A program made the position numbers and the translations under genes. 64,000 nucleotides of DNA, from NCBI RefSeq assembly GCF_030936135.1, contig NC_082617.1, positions 634,501 to 698,500 of the forward strand. Reading direction: 5' to 3'. Source of the DNA: Gavia stellata (Eukaryota; Chordata; Aves; Gaviiformes; Gaviidae). The notes under the pieces are model-generated. The model searched no databases and was not told where the DNA came from. It worked only from the letters and a program-made list of their open reading frames with translations. Each line of letters starts with the position of its first letter. The stretch's first letter is position 1. Shown piece by piece: positions 60,401-63,830 of the stretch.

Positions 60401-60885
60401 TGCCTTTTCTGCCCCTGTGGCTGCCTGAGCACTTGGGCTACAGCTCGTGTGAGGAAGCTTTAGAGAGTACAGAGCAAATCTGGTTTGCCTGGACCTGTTC
60501 ACTAGCTGATGCTTCACTTCTCTGCCATCTTCCCCCATTCCTCCTCCAAGGACAGTGCCTCCCCGTCTGCCTGCCCTGCTTATATGTCTTCCCTCCAGTT
60601 CTAGAGCAGTGGTGGCCACGGCTGGTCTGGATGCGGATGCTCTCAGCACTGTGACAGTATCTCAGAGCACTGCAGGACCCAAGGGTCTGTCCTCACAGAC
60701 CAAGGAGACCTCCCACAATTGTTTTTTGTGCTCAGGTGGACAAACCTTTGCCAGTGAGGGTGCATCAGAAGCTGCTGCAGCAGTTAAAGGCCAAGCCCTG
60801 TGTCTTTGAGGTGCTGCCCTCGGCTGGAGCCCTGGCCCCAGGACAGCGCTGCAACGTGCGAGTCAGGCTTTCCCCCCGAGAAGAG
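346..60885 (+). CDS. HYDIN: HYDIN, axonemal central pair apparatus protein (N-terminal third, 33 coding exons, 3' part outside window)
   Basis: This is the overall gene span; coding exons are listed separately. HYDIN is known as a very large protein of the C2b projection of the central microtubule pair in motile cilia, needed for normal bending, and is built from many ASH (ASPM/SPD-2/Hydin) immunoglobulin-like domains. I recognise it from a continuous series of exons whose products follow HYDIN order. These include the N-terminal block with [17 protein letters not shown], repeated LPLRIKGEG-type strand ends, the segment [20 protein letters not shown], and VEGGPTYEI. The ATG at 346 is chosen because an in-frame TGA lies at 340-342 just after the splice acceptor, and G at -3 and +4 gives a good start context. 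Exons 1-27 are intact and in phase. Exon 28 has a frame conflict, exon 32 has an in-frame TAG and cannot join exon 31 in frame. The protein is incomplete at the right edge, before an endogenous retrovirus. A decaying copy or assembly error cannot be separated here. Confidence 0.93.
1610..1735 (+). CDS. HYDIN: HYDIN coding exon 2
   Basis: The exon has 42 codons, enters in phase 0 after GCATTTCAG and leaves in phase 0 at AAG|gtagcc. It carries the signature N-terminal block [17 protein letters not shown] followed by [15 protein letters not shown], about residues 41-82. This is one of the most recognisable HYDIN segments and anchors the gene assignment. It has no ASH fold; it looks like a helical leader before the first domain. 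Confidence 0.93.
1863..2130 (+). mobile_element. CR1 LINE 3'-end fragment
   Basis: The stretch reads as the end of the CR1 ORF2, including a [12 protein letters not shown]-like and [20 protein letters not shown]-like product. It is followed by the CR1 3' tail (GGTTGGACTTGATGATCTTA, then TTTTCCAACCTTAGTGATTC). CR1 is the dominant LINE family of birds and is usually 5'-truncated like this. It sits sense-oriented in HYDIN intron 2. The 5' edge is approximate. Confidence 0.92.
3639..3758 (+). CDS. HYDIN: HYDIN coding exon 3
   Basis: Forty codons, phase 0 to phase 0, bounded by ACCTCCAG and AAG|gtaagt. The product runs from [20 protein letters not shown] to LILRNTDK, about residues 83-122. It starts the first ASH-type domain: a strand with F/V residues followed by the LxLRNTDK strand, the usual 'L.N.' edge of such folds. 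Confidence 0.93.
3759..7179 (+). other. HYDIN intron 3, no recognisable element
   Basis: A 3.4-kb intron with canonical ends. I see no repeat, RNA gene or second gene. A YVDD-like product near 6895-6915 was considered as a reverse transcriptase relic and rejected. Confidence 0.6.
7180..7314 (+). CDS. HYDIN: HYDIN coding exon 4
   Basis: Forty-five codons, phase 0 on both sides, with acceptor TTCCTGCAG and donor AAG|gtgaga. It encodes [20 protein letters not shown] and then [19 protein letters not shown], about residues 123-167. This is the middle of the first ASH domain, with the 'PG...FRILFTPEE' strand pair typical of the family. Confidence 0.93.
7315..12283 (+). other. HYDIN intron 4, no recognisable element
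   Basis: A 5.0-kb intron with canonical ends. It contains short homopolymers (C run near 9736, A run at 10380-10391) and nothing I can assign. Confidence 0.6.
12284..12483 (+). CDS. HYDIN: HYDIN coding exon 5
   Basis: The exon is 200 nt, enters in phase 0 and leaves with two bases (AG|gtaaag). It encodes [20 protein letters not shown], closing the first ASH domain. It then opens the second with [14 protein letters not shown] and [17 protein letters not shown], about residues 168-234. The codon split at the donor is completed by the first base of exon 6. Confidence 0.93.
12484..15112 (+). other. HYDIN intron 5, no recognisable element
   Basis: A 2.6-kb intron with canonical ends and a short A run near 14590. 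Nothing else is recognisable. Confidence 0.6.
15113..15237 (+). CDS. HYDIN: HYDIN coding exon 6
   Basis: The exon is 125 nt; its first base completes the codon from exon 5 and it leaves with a single G (ACA G|gtaagt). The product includes [20 protein letters not shown] and [11 protein letters not shown], the second half of ASH domain 2 (about residues 235-275). The 'P..G.L..G....V.V.F.P' pattern is classic for this fold. Confidence 0.92.
15238..18708 (+). other. HYDIN intron 6, contains paired palindromes and a coding-like patch
   Basis: A 3.5-kb intron. It holds the adjacent palindromes at 16619-16660. A short open patch at about 18521-18610 reads [18 protein letters not shown] and is vaguely reminiscent of an ASH strand pair. 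Otherwise nothing is assigned. Confidence 0.6.
16619..16660. repeat. Two adjacent perfect palindromes
   Basis: Positions 16619-16637 form a 19-nt palindrome (GGAAAAGTA C TACTTTTCC) and 16643-16660 a perfect 18-nt palindrome (AAAAGTACTAGTACTTTT). They share CTGGAAAAGTACTA as a direct repeat with a 22-nt offset. They lie in HYDIN intron 6. Each could form a hairpin. Confidence 0.9.
18709..18910 (+). CDS. HYDIN: HYDIN coding exon 7
   Basis: The exon is 202 nt; GT completes a glycine codon from exon 6 and it leaves with AG. The product ends ASH domain 2 ([11 protein letters not shown]) and begins domain 3 with [20 protein letters not shown], then [14 protein letters not shown], about residues 276-343. 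I read this frame directly and it is open throughout. The donor GTTCGT is unusually weak, but the phase fits exon 8 exactly. Confidence 0.9.
20057..20078. repeat. Poly(T) tract
   Basis: A nearly pure T run interrupted by single C residues, in HYDIN intron 7. Confidence 0.8.
20721..20904 (+). CDS. HYDIN: HYDIN coding exon 8 (charged insertion in ASH domain 3)
   Basis: The exon is 184 nt, one base completing the previous codon and then 61 codons to phase 0 at ATG|gtaagc. It encodes a highly charged, probably helical segment ([19 protein letters not shown], then [19 protein letters not shown]). It ends with the strand VFTIEP, about residues 344-404. The charged helix interrupts an ASH domain, as in mammalian HYDIN. 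Confidence 0.92.
22320..22419 (+). CDS. HYDIN: HYDIN coding exon 9
   Basis: One hundred nt, entering in phase 0 after CTGTTTTAG and leaving with a single G. The product is [20 protein letters not shown] and then [12 protein letters not shown], the C-terminal strands of ASH domain 3. '[11 protein letters not shown]' is a family hallmark. The exon was read directly and is open in full. Confidence 0.93.
23577..23695 (+). CDS. HYDIN: HYDIN coding exon 10
   Basis: The exon is 119 nt; two bases complete the glycine begun in exon 9, and it ends in phase 0 at GAG|gtgagc. It encodes [16 protein letters not shown], which closes ASH domain 3, then [20 protein letters not shown], which opens domain 4, about residues 438-477. 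It lies 1.16 kb after exon 9. Confidence 0.93.
24345..24358. repeat. Poly(A) tract, 14 A
   Basis: A pure A run in HYDIN intron 10, with no retroposed gene visible in front of it. Confidence 0.9.
25740..25963 (+). CDS. HYDIN: HYDIN coding exon 11
   Basis: The exon is 224 nt, phase 0 entry after CTGCTGCAG, leaving with AG. It encodes most of ASH domain 4: [18 protein letters not shown], then [20 protein letters not shown], then the closing strands [16 protein letters not shown], about residues 478-552. A reverse CR1 fragment lies about 230 nt downstream in the next intron. Confidence 0.93.
26193..26800 (-). mobile_element. CR1 LINE fragment, reverse orientation
   Basis: Read on the minus strand it ends with the CR1 tail (the + strand begins ATCATAGAATGG then GGTTGGAAGGGACCTTTAAA). 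Its minus-strand product at 26225-26782 has [20 protein letters not shown] and [12 protein letters not shown], the C-terminus of CR1 ORF2. About 600 bp are kept, with 5' truncation. The ORF is still largely open through this part, suggesting a moderately young copy. It lies in HYDIN intron 11. The 5' boundary near 26,800 is approximate. Confidence 0.93.
29843..29910 (+). CDS. HYDIN: HYDIN coding exon 12 (short)
   Basis: Only 68 nt, encoding [20 protein letters not shown] plus a few residues. It is nevertheless among the clearest HYDIN matches in the window. Its first base completes the codon from exon 11 and its last base starts the glycine finished in exon 13. It bridges ASH domains 4 and 5. 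Confidence 0.93.
31904..32139 (+). CDS. HYDIN: HYDIN coding exon 13
   Basis: The exon is 236 nt, two bases completing a glycine and then 78 codons to phase 0 at CAG|gtatgg. It encodes [20 protein letters not shown], then [16 protein letters not shown], then [20 protein letters not shown], about residues 575-653. This is the body of ASH domain 5. The 'P.TF.I.P..GTI.SQG' pattern marks the domain's central turn. Confidence 0.93.
32978..33078 (+). CDS. HYDIN: HYDIN coding exon 14
   Basis: The exon is 101 nt, phase 0 entry after CTTCCGCCAG, leaving with AG before gtatcg. It encodes [20 protein letters not shown] and [12 protein letters not shown], the last strands of ASH domain 5, about residues 654-687. 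'[14 protein letters not shown]' is strongly HYDIN-like. Confidence 0.93.
34343..34478 (+). CDS. HYDIN: HYDIN coding exon 15
   Basis: The exon is 136 nt; one base completes an arginine codon, then 45 codons to phase 0 at CAG|gtttgg. The product [20 protein letters not shown] then [20 protein letters not shown] begins ASH domain 6, about residues 688-732. A 40-bp tandem duplication lies about 120 nt after its donor. Confidence 0.93.
34596..34674. repeat. 40-bp tandem duplication
   Basis: The unit starting AGGAACCTACCTGAATAGAA is repeated after exactly 40 bases as AGGAACCTGCCTGAATATAA, with a few substitutions. It is in intron 15, shortly after HYDIN exon 15. Confidence 0.9.
34957..35121 (+). 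CDS. HYDIN: HYDIN coding exon 16
   Basis: Fifty-five codons, phase 0 at both ends, acceptor CCTTATAG and donor CTG|gtgagt. It encodes [20 protein letters not shown] then [20 protein letters not shown] and GSEGSPL, finishing ASH domain 6, about residues 733-787. 'SSPTP.G.I.P.S' and 'LE.QVTGE' are conserved HYDIN landmarks. Confidence 0.93.
36625..36777 (+). CDS. HYDIN: HYDIN coding exon 17
   Basis: Fifty-one codons, phase 0 at both ends, acceptor TGGAGCAG and donor ATG|gtaagt. It encodes [20 protein letters not shown] then [20 protein letters not shown], about residues 788-838. It closes domain 6 and opens domain 7. The following intron, 5.2 kb, is the longest in the window. Confidence 0.93.
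36778..41983 (+). other. HYDIN intron 17, longest in the window
   Basis: A 5.2-kb intron. Apart from a 14-base A run at 40201 I see no element. An acceptor-like site near 37616 opens a frame of about 50 codons without HYDIN similarity, so I do not call an exon there. Confidence 0.6.
40201..40214. repeat. Poly(A) tract, 14 A
   Basis: A pure A run in HYDIN intron 17, following TTTGTTTATT. No recognisable retroposed gene or SINE precedes it. Confidence 0.9.
41984..42222 (+). CDS. HYDIN: HYDIN coding exon 18
   Basis: The exon is 239 nt, phase 0 entry after GTCTTGCAG, leaving with AG. It encodes [20 protein letters not shown], then [20 protein letters not shown], then [19 protein letters not shown], about residues 839-918. 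This covers the rest of ASH domain 7 and the start of domain 8. Confidence 0.93.
44351..44939 (+). mobile_element. Solo LTR of an avian ERVL-type endogenous retrovirus
   Basis: About 589 bp starting TGTATTGGGTCTGGCTGAGA and ending AACCCACCACA, with TG...CA ends. Internal landmarks of this common avian LTR are present: GGACAGCTGACCCAAACTG, AATAAAAGC near 44620, AATAAA at 44757, TATTAAACTGCCTTTCTC and TGACCCACGAG. The flanks ATGTT (44346-44350) and GTGTT (44940-44944) match at four of five bases, consistent with a 5-bp target duplication. No internal retroviral sequence remains, so it is a solo LTR left by recombination. It is in the same orientation as HYDIN, in intron 18. Confidence 0.88.
45175..45430 (+). 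CDS. HYDIN: HYDIN coding exon 19
   Basis: The exon is 256 nt, one base completing a serine and then 85 codons to phase 0 at CAG|gtgagg. It encodes [20 protein letters not shown] then a basic, histidine-rich loop ([19 protein letters not shown]), then [20 protein letters not shown], about residues 919-1003. The basic loop inside the ASH domain also exists in mammalian HYDIN but varies in sequence. A solo ERVL LTR ends 235 nt upstream. Confidence 0.93.
47414..47557 (+). CDS. HYDIN: HYDIN coding exon 20
   Basis: Forty-eight codons, phase 0 at both ends, acceptor TGCATGCAG and donor AAG|gtaagt. It encodes [20 protein letters not shown] then [20 protein letters not shown], about residues 1004-1051. 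This ends domain 8 and begins the next. Confidence 0.93.
48967..49110 (+). CDS. HYDIN: HYDIN coding exon 21
   Basis: Forty-eight codons, phase 0 at both ends, acceptor TTTCTGTAG and donor CAG|gtgagc. It encodes [20 protein letters not shown] then [20 protein letters not shown], about residues 1052-1099. The 'L...N.S.LP.SV..A...PF.IC' pattern is the middle of an ASH domain. Confidence 0.93.
49966..50279 (+). CDS. HYDIN: HYDIN coding exon 22 (longest exon here)
   Basis: The exon is 314 nt, phase 0 entry after CTCCTTGCAG, leaving with AG before gtatgt. It encodes [20 protein letters not shown], then [20 protein letters not shown], then [20 protein letters not shown] and YHWSFLMD, about residues 1100-1204. 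It finishes one ASH domain and carries the first half of the next. Confidence 0.94.
50916..51108 (+). CDS. HYDIN: HYDIN coding exon 23 (Ala/Glu-rich linker)
   Basis: The exon is 193 nt, one base completing an arginine and then 64 codons to phase 0 at AAG|gtagat. It starts [20 protein letters not shown] and continues as an alanine/glutamate-rich stretch ([20 protein letters not shown]). This looks like a disordered acidic insert within an ASH domain. Mammalian HYDIN also has an acidic insert here, so low sequence identity is expected. Confidence 0.88.
51324..51377. repeat. T/G-rich simple repeat (GGTTT-like)
   Basis: An irregular run of GGTTT and T tracts in HYDIN intron 23, of the low-complexity kind common in bird introns. 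Confidence 0.85.
52007..52044. repeat. 19-bp tandem duplication
   Basis: TCAAAGGATTCTTCTGGAT is followed directly by TCAAAGGATGCTTCTAGAT. It is in HYDIN intron 23. Confidence 0.85.
53055..53189 (+). CDS. HYDIN: HYDIN coding exon 24
   Basis: Forty-five codons, phase 0 at both ends, acceptor TTTTCCAG and donor GAG|gtaagt. It continues the acidic insert ([20 protein letters not shown]) and ends [18 protein letters not shown], about residues 1269-1313. Codons at 53082-53099 and 53100-53117 are near-duplicates (14 of 18 bases the same), giving a repeated EGAAE unit. Confidence 0.87.
53475..53684 (+). CDS. HYDIN: HYDIN coding exon 25
   Basis: Seventy codons, phase 0 at both ends, acceptor CCCTCCAG and donor AAG|gtaccg. 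It encodes [20 protein letters not shown], then [20 protein letters not shown], then [20 protein letters not shown], about residues 1314-1383. This region is very strongly conserved in HYDIN and resumes the ASH domain after the acidic insert. Confidence 0.94.
54575..54712 (+). CDS. HYDIN: HYDIN coding exon 26
   Basis: Forty-six codons, phase 0 at both ends, acceptor CTCTTCAG and donor ACG|gtgagt. It encodes [20 protein letters not shown] then [20 protein letters not shown], about residues 1384-1429. 'V..AEVTL.N.GKVGF' opens the next ASH domain. Confidence 0.93.
56401..56578 (+). CDS. HYDIN: HYDIN coding exon 27 (last exon fully consistent in phase)
   Basis: The exon is 178 nt, phase 0 entry after CCCTGCAG, leaving with a single G before gtgagc. 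It encodes [20 protein letters not shown] then [20 protein letters not shown] and [13 protein letters not shown], about residues 1430-1488. 'VLKV.YLPGVP..F.R.FQ' is a conserved HYDIN strand pair. Confidence 0.94.
57092..57220 (+). CDS. HYDIN: HYDIN coding exon 28 with frame conflict
   Basis: The exon lies between TCTTCCTTCAG and ATG|gtgaga and is 129 nt. Entering from exon 27 it reads [18 protein letters not shown], which fits HYDIN at the start. Exon 29 needs phase 0, which corresponds to a different frame here, ending in [16 protein letters not shown], also HYDIN-like in character. The two frames cannot be joined without a net one-base change inside the exon. The exit frame also has a TAA at 57140-57142. 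Either a frameshift has occurred or the sequence has an error. I found no alternative splice site that repairs it. Confidence 0.7.
57974..58107 (+). CDS. HYDIN: HYDIN coding exon 29
   Basis: The exon is 134 nt, phase 0 entry after TTTCCTCAG, leaving with AA before gttagt. It encodes [20 protein letters not shown] then [20 protein letters not shown], a long helical segment typical of HYDIN between ASH domains. Phase matches exon 30. Confidence 0.92.
58909..59045 (+). CDS. HYDIN: HYDIN coding exon 30
   Basis: The exon is 137 nt; its first base completes a lysine and its last G begins the glycine of exon 31. It encodes [20 protein letters not shown] then [20 protein letters not shown], the start of an ASH domain. 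The frame was read directly and is open. Confidence 0.93.
59910..60037 (+). CDS. HYDIN: HYDIN coding exon 31
   Basis: The exon is 128 nt; GT completes a glycine and it ends at ATC AAG|gtacct in phase 0. It encodes [20 protein letters not shown] then [20 protein letters not shown]. The phase-0 donor does not match the frame required by exon 32. A GT seven bases further on (60045) would give the right phase but is a poor donor. Confidence 0.9.
60158..60342 (+). CDS. HYDIN: HYDIN coding exon 32 with in-frame stop and junction mismatch
   Basis: The HYDIN-like frame reads [20 protein letters not shown] before the stop and [20 protein letters not shown] after it, leaving in phase 0 at AAG|gtaaag. 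A TAG stands at 60256-60258 between QCG and CQEE, where HYDIN-type repeats usually have glutamine (CAG). In addition the acceptor at 60157 (or alternatives at 60130 or 60161) cannot join exon 31's phase-0 end in this frame. Start is approximate for that reason. Both points suggest a damaged exon. Confidence 0.72.
60736..60885 (+). CDS. HYDIN: HYDIN coding exon 33 (last one seen in the window)
   Basis: Fifty codons, phase 0 at both ends, acceptor TGTGCTCAG and donor GAG|gtgaga. It encodes [20 protein letters not shown] then [20 protein letters not shown] and RLSPREE. It joins exon 32 in phase and is itself intact. No further HYDIN exon is visible before the endogenous retrovirus begins about 0.6 kb later. 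Confidence 0.9.
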
Positions 60886-61513
60886 GTGAGATCAGCCGGT
60901 GTCACCCCCAGGAGGTGCGGCAGGGCAATGTGGTAACAAGAGCCCAGCACAGGGAGGAGGAGATGAGGTCTGCCTGCACATGGAGCTTTCTGCAAGCCCC
61001 GTACCCATGGTGCCTCAGTTTCCCCTGCAGCGCACTCTTCTGAGAGGGGCTTTGAAATGCCAATGGGGAGCTGGCACAGAGAGCATCAGGGCACTGCGGT
61101 GTGGCTCCCTCTCGGCGCATGGGGGGAAATCTACCTGTTTCCCCTCGTCTTCCCCCTTGCATGGGCGTGTTTGCAGGCTGCAACGCCCTGGTGCAGAGCG
61201 GCTGGCACGCTCGCAGGGGATAACTAAACCTGGAAGGGCCGATCTAGGCTAATCCTGCTGCTGGTACCAGCAGACAAAACAGCCACCAGACCCCTTCCCG
61301 GGCACGGCAGGCCAGTCACCTGTAGTGGTATGCTGCCAGCAGTCCCTGTGGCTCTGGCCCAGCCTGCCTGCACGTTCCCAGGCAGTTTGGGAGTCAGCAT
61401 AAAAGATGGAGCATTCCCAAAGGCAGTCTGTGTGTAGCCACCATGACTTCGAAACTGGCAGTGGGTAACAGTATGGACACGAGTGCTTCCACACCTAGGA
61501 AGCATCCCAGGGA

Positions 61514-61993
61514 TGTTTGAATTGCTAGTAGAGCTGTAACCATCTTGTCTCTGGCTTTAACCAGAGCCAAGCATTGAGCACAGAGGAAGACCCTTATCTC
61601 TAGCCAGTGAGAGTGTGGAGGAATGGCTTAGTAACAAGGGACACGATCTGGTTCCCATGAGCAACTCAGTCTCTGATGAGAGGAAAGGCTCAGAGGGAAC
61701 CGCTAACTGTCCTTGAAAGCCTGATGTGATAAGAGACAGTGGAATGGTAAACAAGAAGAAGGAGCTACATCCACGAAGAGGAGAAGTGCTCCTGTGCGTG
61801 CACAAGAGCACTGTACCAATCACACTCGCCGCCCTGGCGCGTGAACAGAGGCTGTAAGCCAATTATACAACTGTTGCGGACGCGTGTTCTTGGCATCTGT
61901 CTATGTATACTCTGTAAGCTTGAATAAAGGGGAGAACGACTATACTCATATTGAGATTTCATCGTTACTCCGGGTGGTTCTCCCTCTCCAACA
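61514..61993 (+). mobile_element. 5' LTR of class II endogenous retrovirus
   Basis: The right end is well defined: CTCTCCAACA is followed after two bases by a primer binding site. Inside are a CCAAT box (ACCAATCAC near 61815), a TATA-like ATTATACAA near 61862 and the AATAAA signal at about 61923, in the order expected for U3 and R. The left end is uncertain: TGTTTG at 61514 or TGTGAT at 61725 could be the TG terminus. It is sense-oriented relative to HYDIN. The matching 3' LTR would be outside the window. Confidence 0.65.
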
Positions 61994-61995
61994 TC

Positions 61996-62013
61996 TGGTA
62001 GCAGAGGATGGTT
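61996..62013 (+). other. Retroviral primer binding site, complementary to initiator tRNA-Met
   Basis: Two bases after the LTR's terminal CA, TGGTAGCAGAGGATGGTT is the exact reverse complement of the last 18 bases (including CCA) of vertebrate initiator tRNA-Met as I recall it. The match stops at the next base. The position is where reverse transcription is primed in retroviruses. Confidence 0.8.
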
Positions 62014-62156
62014 CAGTTTGACTGAGGTCTCCGTGACTGCGGTAAGCAGCTAGAGGAGGGGAGTGGGAAACCACGGCTGAGGGAGGTGCTGCTCGGGCAC
62101 AAGAAGTGCGGCAGACACCGGTGTGTGAGGTCGCTCCTCACCCCTCAGGCGCAGCT

Positions 62157-62846
62157 ATGGAAATAGAAGCTGCGGCCACCTTGCTTGCAGGAATCCTCTC
62201 TAAGAGAGGGATTGAAGCACCTGTAAAGCGGCTGGTTAAGTTAATTAGATTGGGACAGCGATGGGGTCATTTTTCTGACACGCATGTGCTGTTTTCTGTC
62301 TCGGAATGGCGGGACTTTGGAGAGACAATGTGGCAAAAAACGATTGAGGGGAATGAAAAAGATGAAAAAGAAAGAAAGATTGTCCGTGGACTGTGGAATG
62401 ACGTGTTAGCAACATTGAAAGCGATGAAAGCAGAGCGAGAAATAGCCTGTGCCGCCGCTCAAATGCTAGGCTCAGGAACGGCTGCTCTGAAACCGCTGAG
62501 TAAGCCGGGACCTATTGCGCGGTTCTTTGGTATGCCTGTGGTGAAGGGCATGTCCGGGACTGTTTGCAAAACTGTTGCTGATATTCAAACTTATGAGACC
62601 CCTGACCCTCCTGAGGAAAGAAAAAGTCTGCCGCGGAGCCCCGTGCAGGACGCGGAAACAGCGGAAGTGAGCGGTTCTAAGCCAAAACGGAGAAATAATA
62701 CACATGCAGAAGTGCCTCCTCAGAAAACTCTAACGGAGGAGGGACCTGGGCCACCTACTGAGCTCATCGATTTGGGACATGAGGCATTCGGGAAGAAAAA
62801 ATCCGCTCCAGCACGTGGCGCGAAGTGGGGAGCGGGGAGGGGGTGA
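62157..62846 (+). pseudogene. Endogenous retrovirus gag, truncated (matrix-like N-terminal part)
   Basis: The frame is open from ATG 62106; the ATG at 62157 is a likelier gag start because the product then begins MEIEAAATLL. A helical matrix-like domain follows (LVKLIRLGQRWGHFSDTHVL, then SEWRDFGETMWQ), which resembles Gag of avian class II retroviruses, and a proline- and charge-rich linker comes next. Recognisable gag ends near 62818. The last residues and the TGA at 62844 already belong to a GC-rich insert. Capsid, nucleocapsid and protease are absent, so this is a non-functional remnant. Confidence 0.75.
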
Positions 62847-63365
62847 ACATCTCTCTGCCGCAGCCCGGGCCCGGCTGTGCCGCCGCCGCGCGTGCGCCCG
62901 TGCTGCGTGCGCCCGGCGCCCCCCGCCTCCCCGTCCTCCCTCCCTGCCTCCGGCCCCTGCCCTTCCCCACCCCCCCCCACCCCCCCCCGGCCCCCGCCCT
63001 CCCTCCCCCGAAAAAAACCCTCAGTTCAGAAGTTGCAGCATTCTCAACCCCCCCCAGTCTCTTCCGCACTCAAGTAAAGCATCACCTTAGTGCTTCTGAA
63101 CACAAACAGGCAGAAGCAATAGATAAAGTTAGTTATAAAGGGTTACTGCTCAAAATTTTATTTGACAAAATAGACTTATAGAAAGCAATTTGTATTAAGA
63201 GGTTTGAAAAGCAACTGAAGTGTTTTCTCCAGGAGAAATTAAGAACAAATCTATCAGGAGCTTATGTGAAACAAAGAATGAACCAGTCTGTCAAGTATTT
63301 ATCCCAAACTTCAAGTTTTCCTACATATTTCAGACATCACAAATCTTGGTTTCTTCCAGCAACAG
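62819..63365. other. Non-retroviral filler inside the provirus (GC-rich then AT-rich)
   Basis: Where capsid, protease and early reverse transcriptase should lie there is about 240 bp of CpG-rich sequence, with long C runs at 62958-62989. It switches to an AT-rich stretch from about 63075 ending CCAGCAACAG. One frame reads SASEHKQAEAIDKVSYKGLL before a stop, without a recognised family. The composition change is abrupt on both sides. It could be captured host sequence (a 5' end of a gene) or a later insertion; I cannot identify it. Confidence 0.5.
62928..63013. repeat. C-rich low-complexity block
   Basis: Long C runs and CCCTCC-type units, part of the GC-rich insert inside the provirus. Length in such blocks is often misread by sequencing. 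Confidence 0.85.
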
Positions 63366-63426
63366 GTAAGAAGGACAGGCTTGGCCTGTTTCAAGGATCC
63401 ACACATCCTCTAAGCTTAAGTTTAGA

Positions 63427-63683
63427 CAGTTCCTGCTCGTGTATCATTACATGGATGATGTTTTAGTTGCGGGGAAAGATTTAGATGTTGGAAAAACATT
63501 GCAAGATTTGACAGTTACGGTAGAGAGAAAAGGTTTAAAAATTGCACCTGAAAAGGTCCAAAAGGGTCCTCCATGGCATTATTTGGGTTGGATCATCGCA
63601 CAAAGTATTGTGGGGCCACAGAAAATACAGCTGACCGCGCAGATAACAACATTAACAGATGTGCAGAAATTATTGGGGGACAT
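63427..63683 (+). pseudogene. Endogenous retrovirus pol fragment (reverse transcriptase palm, YMDD)
   Basis: The frame contains the catalytic YMDD motif at 63448-63459, followed by the downstream reverse transcriptase signature (LKIAPEKVQ, PPWHYLGWII and LTDVQKLLGDI). These are typical of class II (ERVK and alpharetrovirus-like) elements. The upstream fingers region is missing, replaced by filler, and the frame is broken directly after GDI by an LTR-derived insert. It is a remnant. Confidence 0.9.
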
Positions 63684-63829
63684 TCGGAGTAATGGCTTTT
63701 GTCTTCCCAAGTAATAGTTACGCGTGATGGAGCCCTGCTTTCCTGGAGATGGCTGAACACCTGCCTGCCGACGAGAAGTGGTGAATGAATTCCTTGTTTT
63801 GCTTTGCTTGCCTGCGCGGCTTTTGCTTT
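63681..63829 (+). mobile_element. ERVL-type LTR fragment inserted in or joined to pol
   Basis: The block (TTTTGTCTTCCCAAGTAA, TGGCTGAACACCTGCCTGCC, AAGTGGTGAATGAATTCC, GCGCGGCTTTTGCTTTA) matches the middle of the avian ERVL-type LTR family. It aligns in order with about 44655-44804 of the solo LTR in this same window, although the two are diverged. Neither LTR end is present, so this is an internal piece and not an insertion by integrase. Confidence 0.72.
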
Positions 63830-63830
63830 A

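Noticed and set aside
62764-63069. Glycine/arginine-rich antisense frame and proline-rich sense frames
   Set aside because: They are translations of the C-rich low-complexity block in the provirus insert and carry no protein signal.
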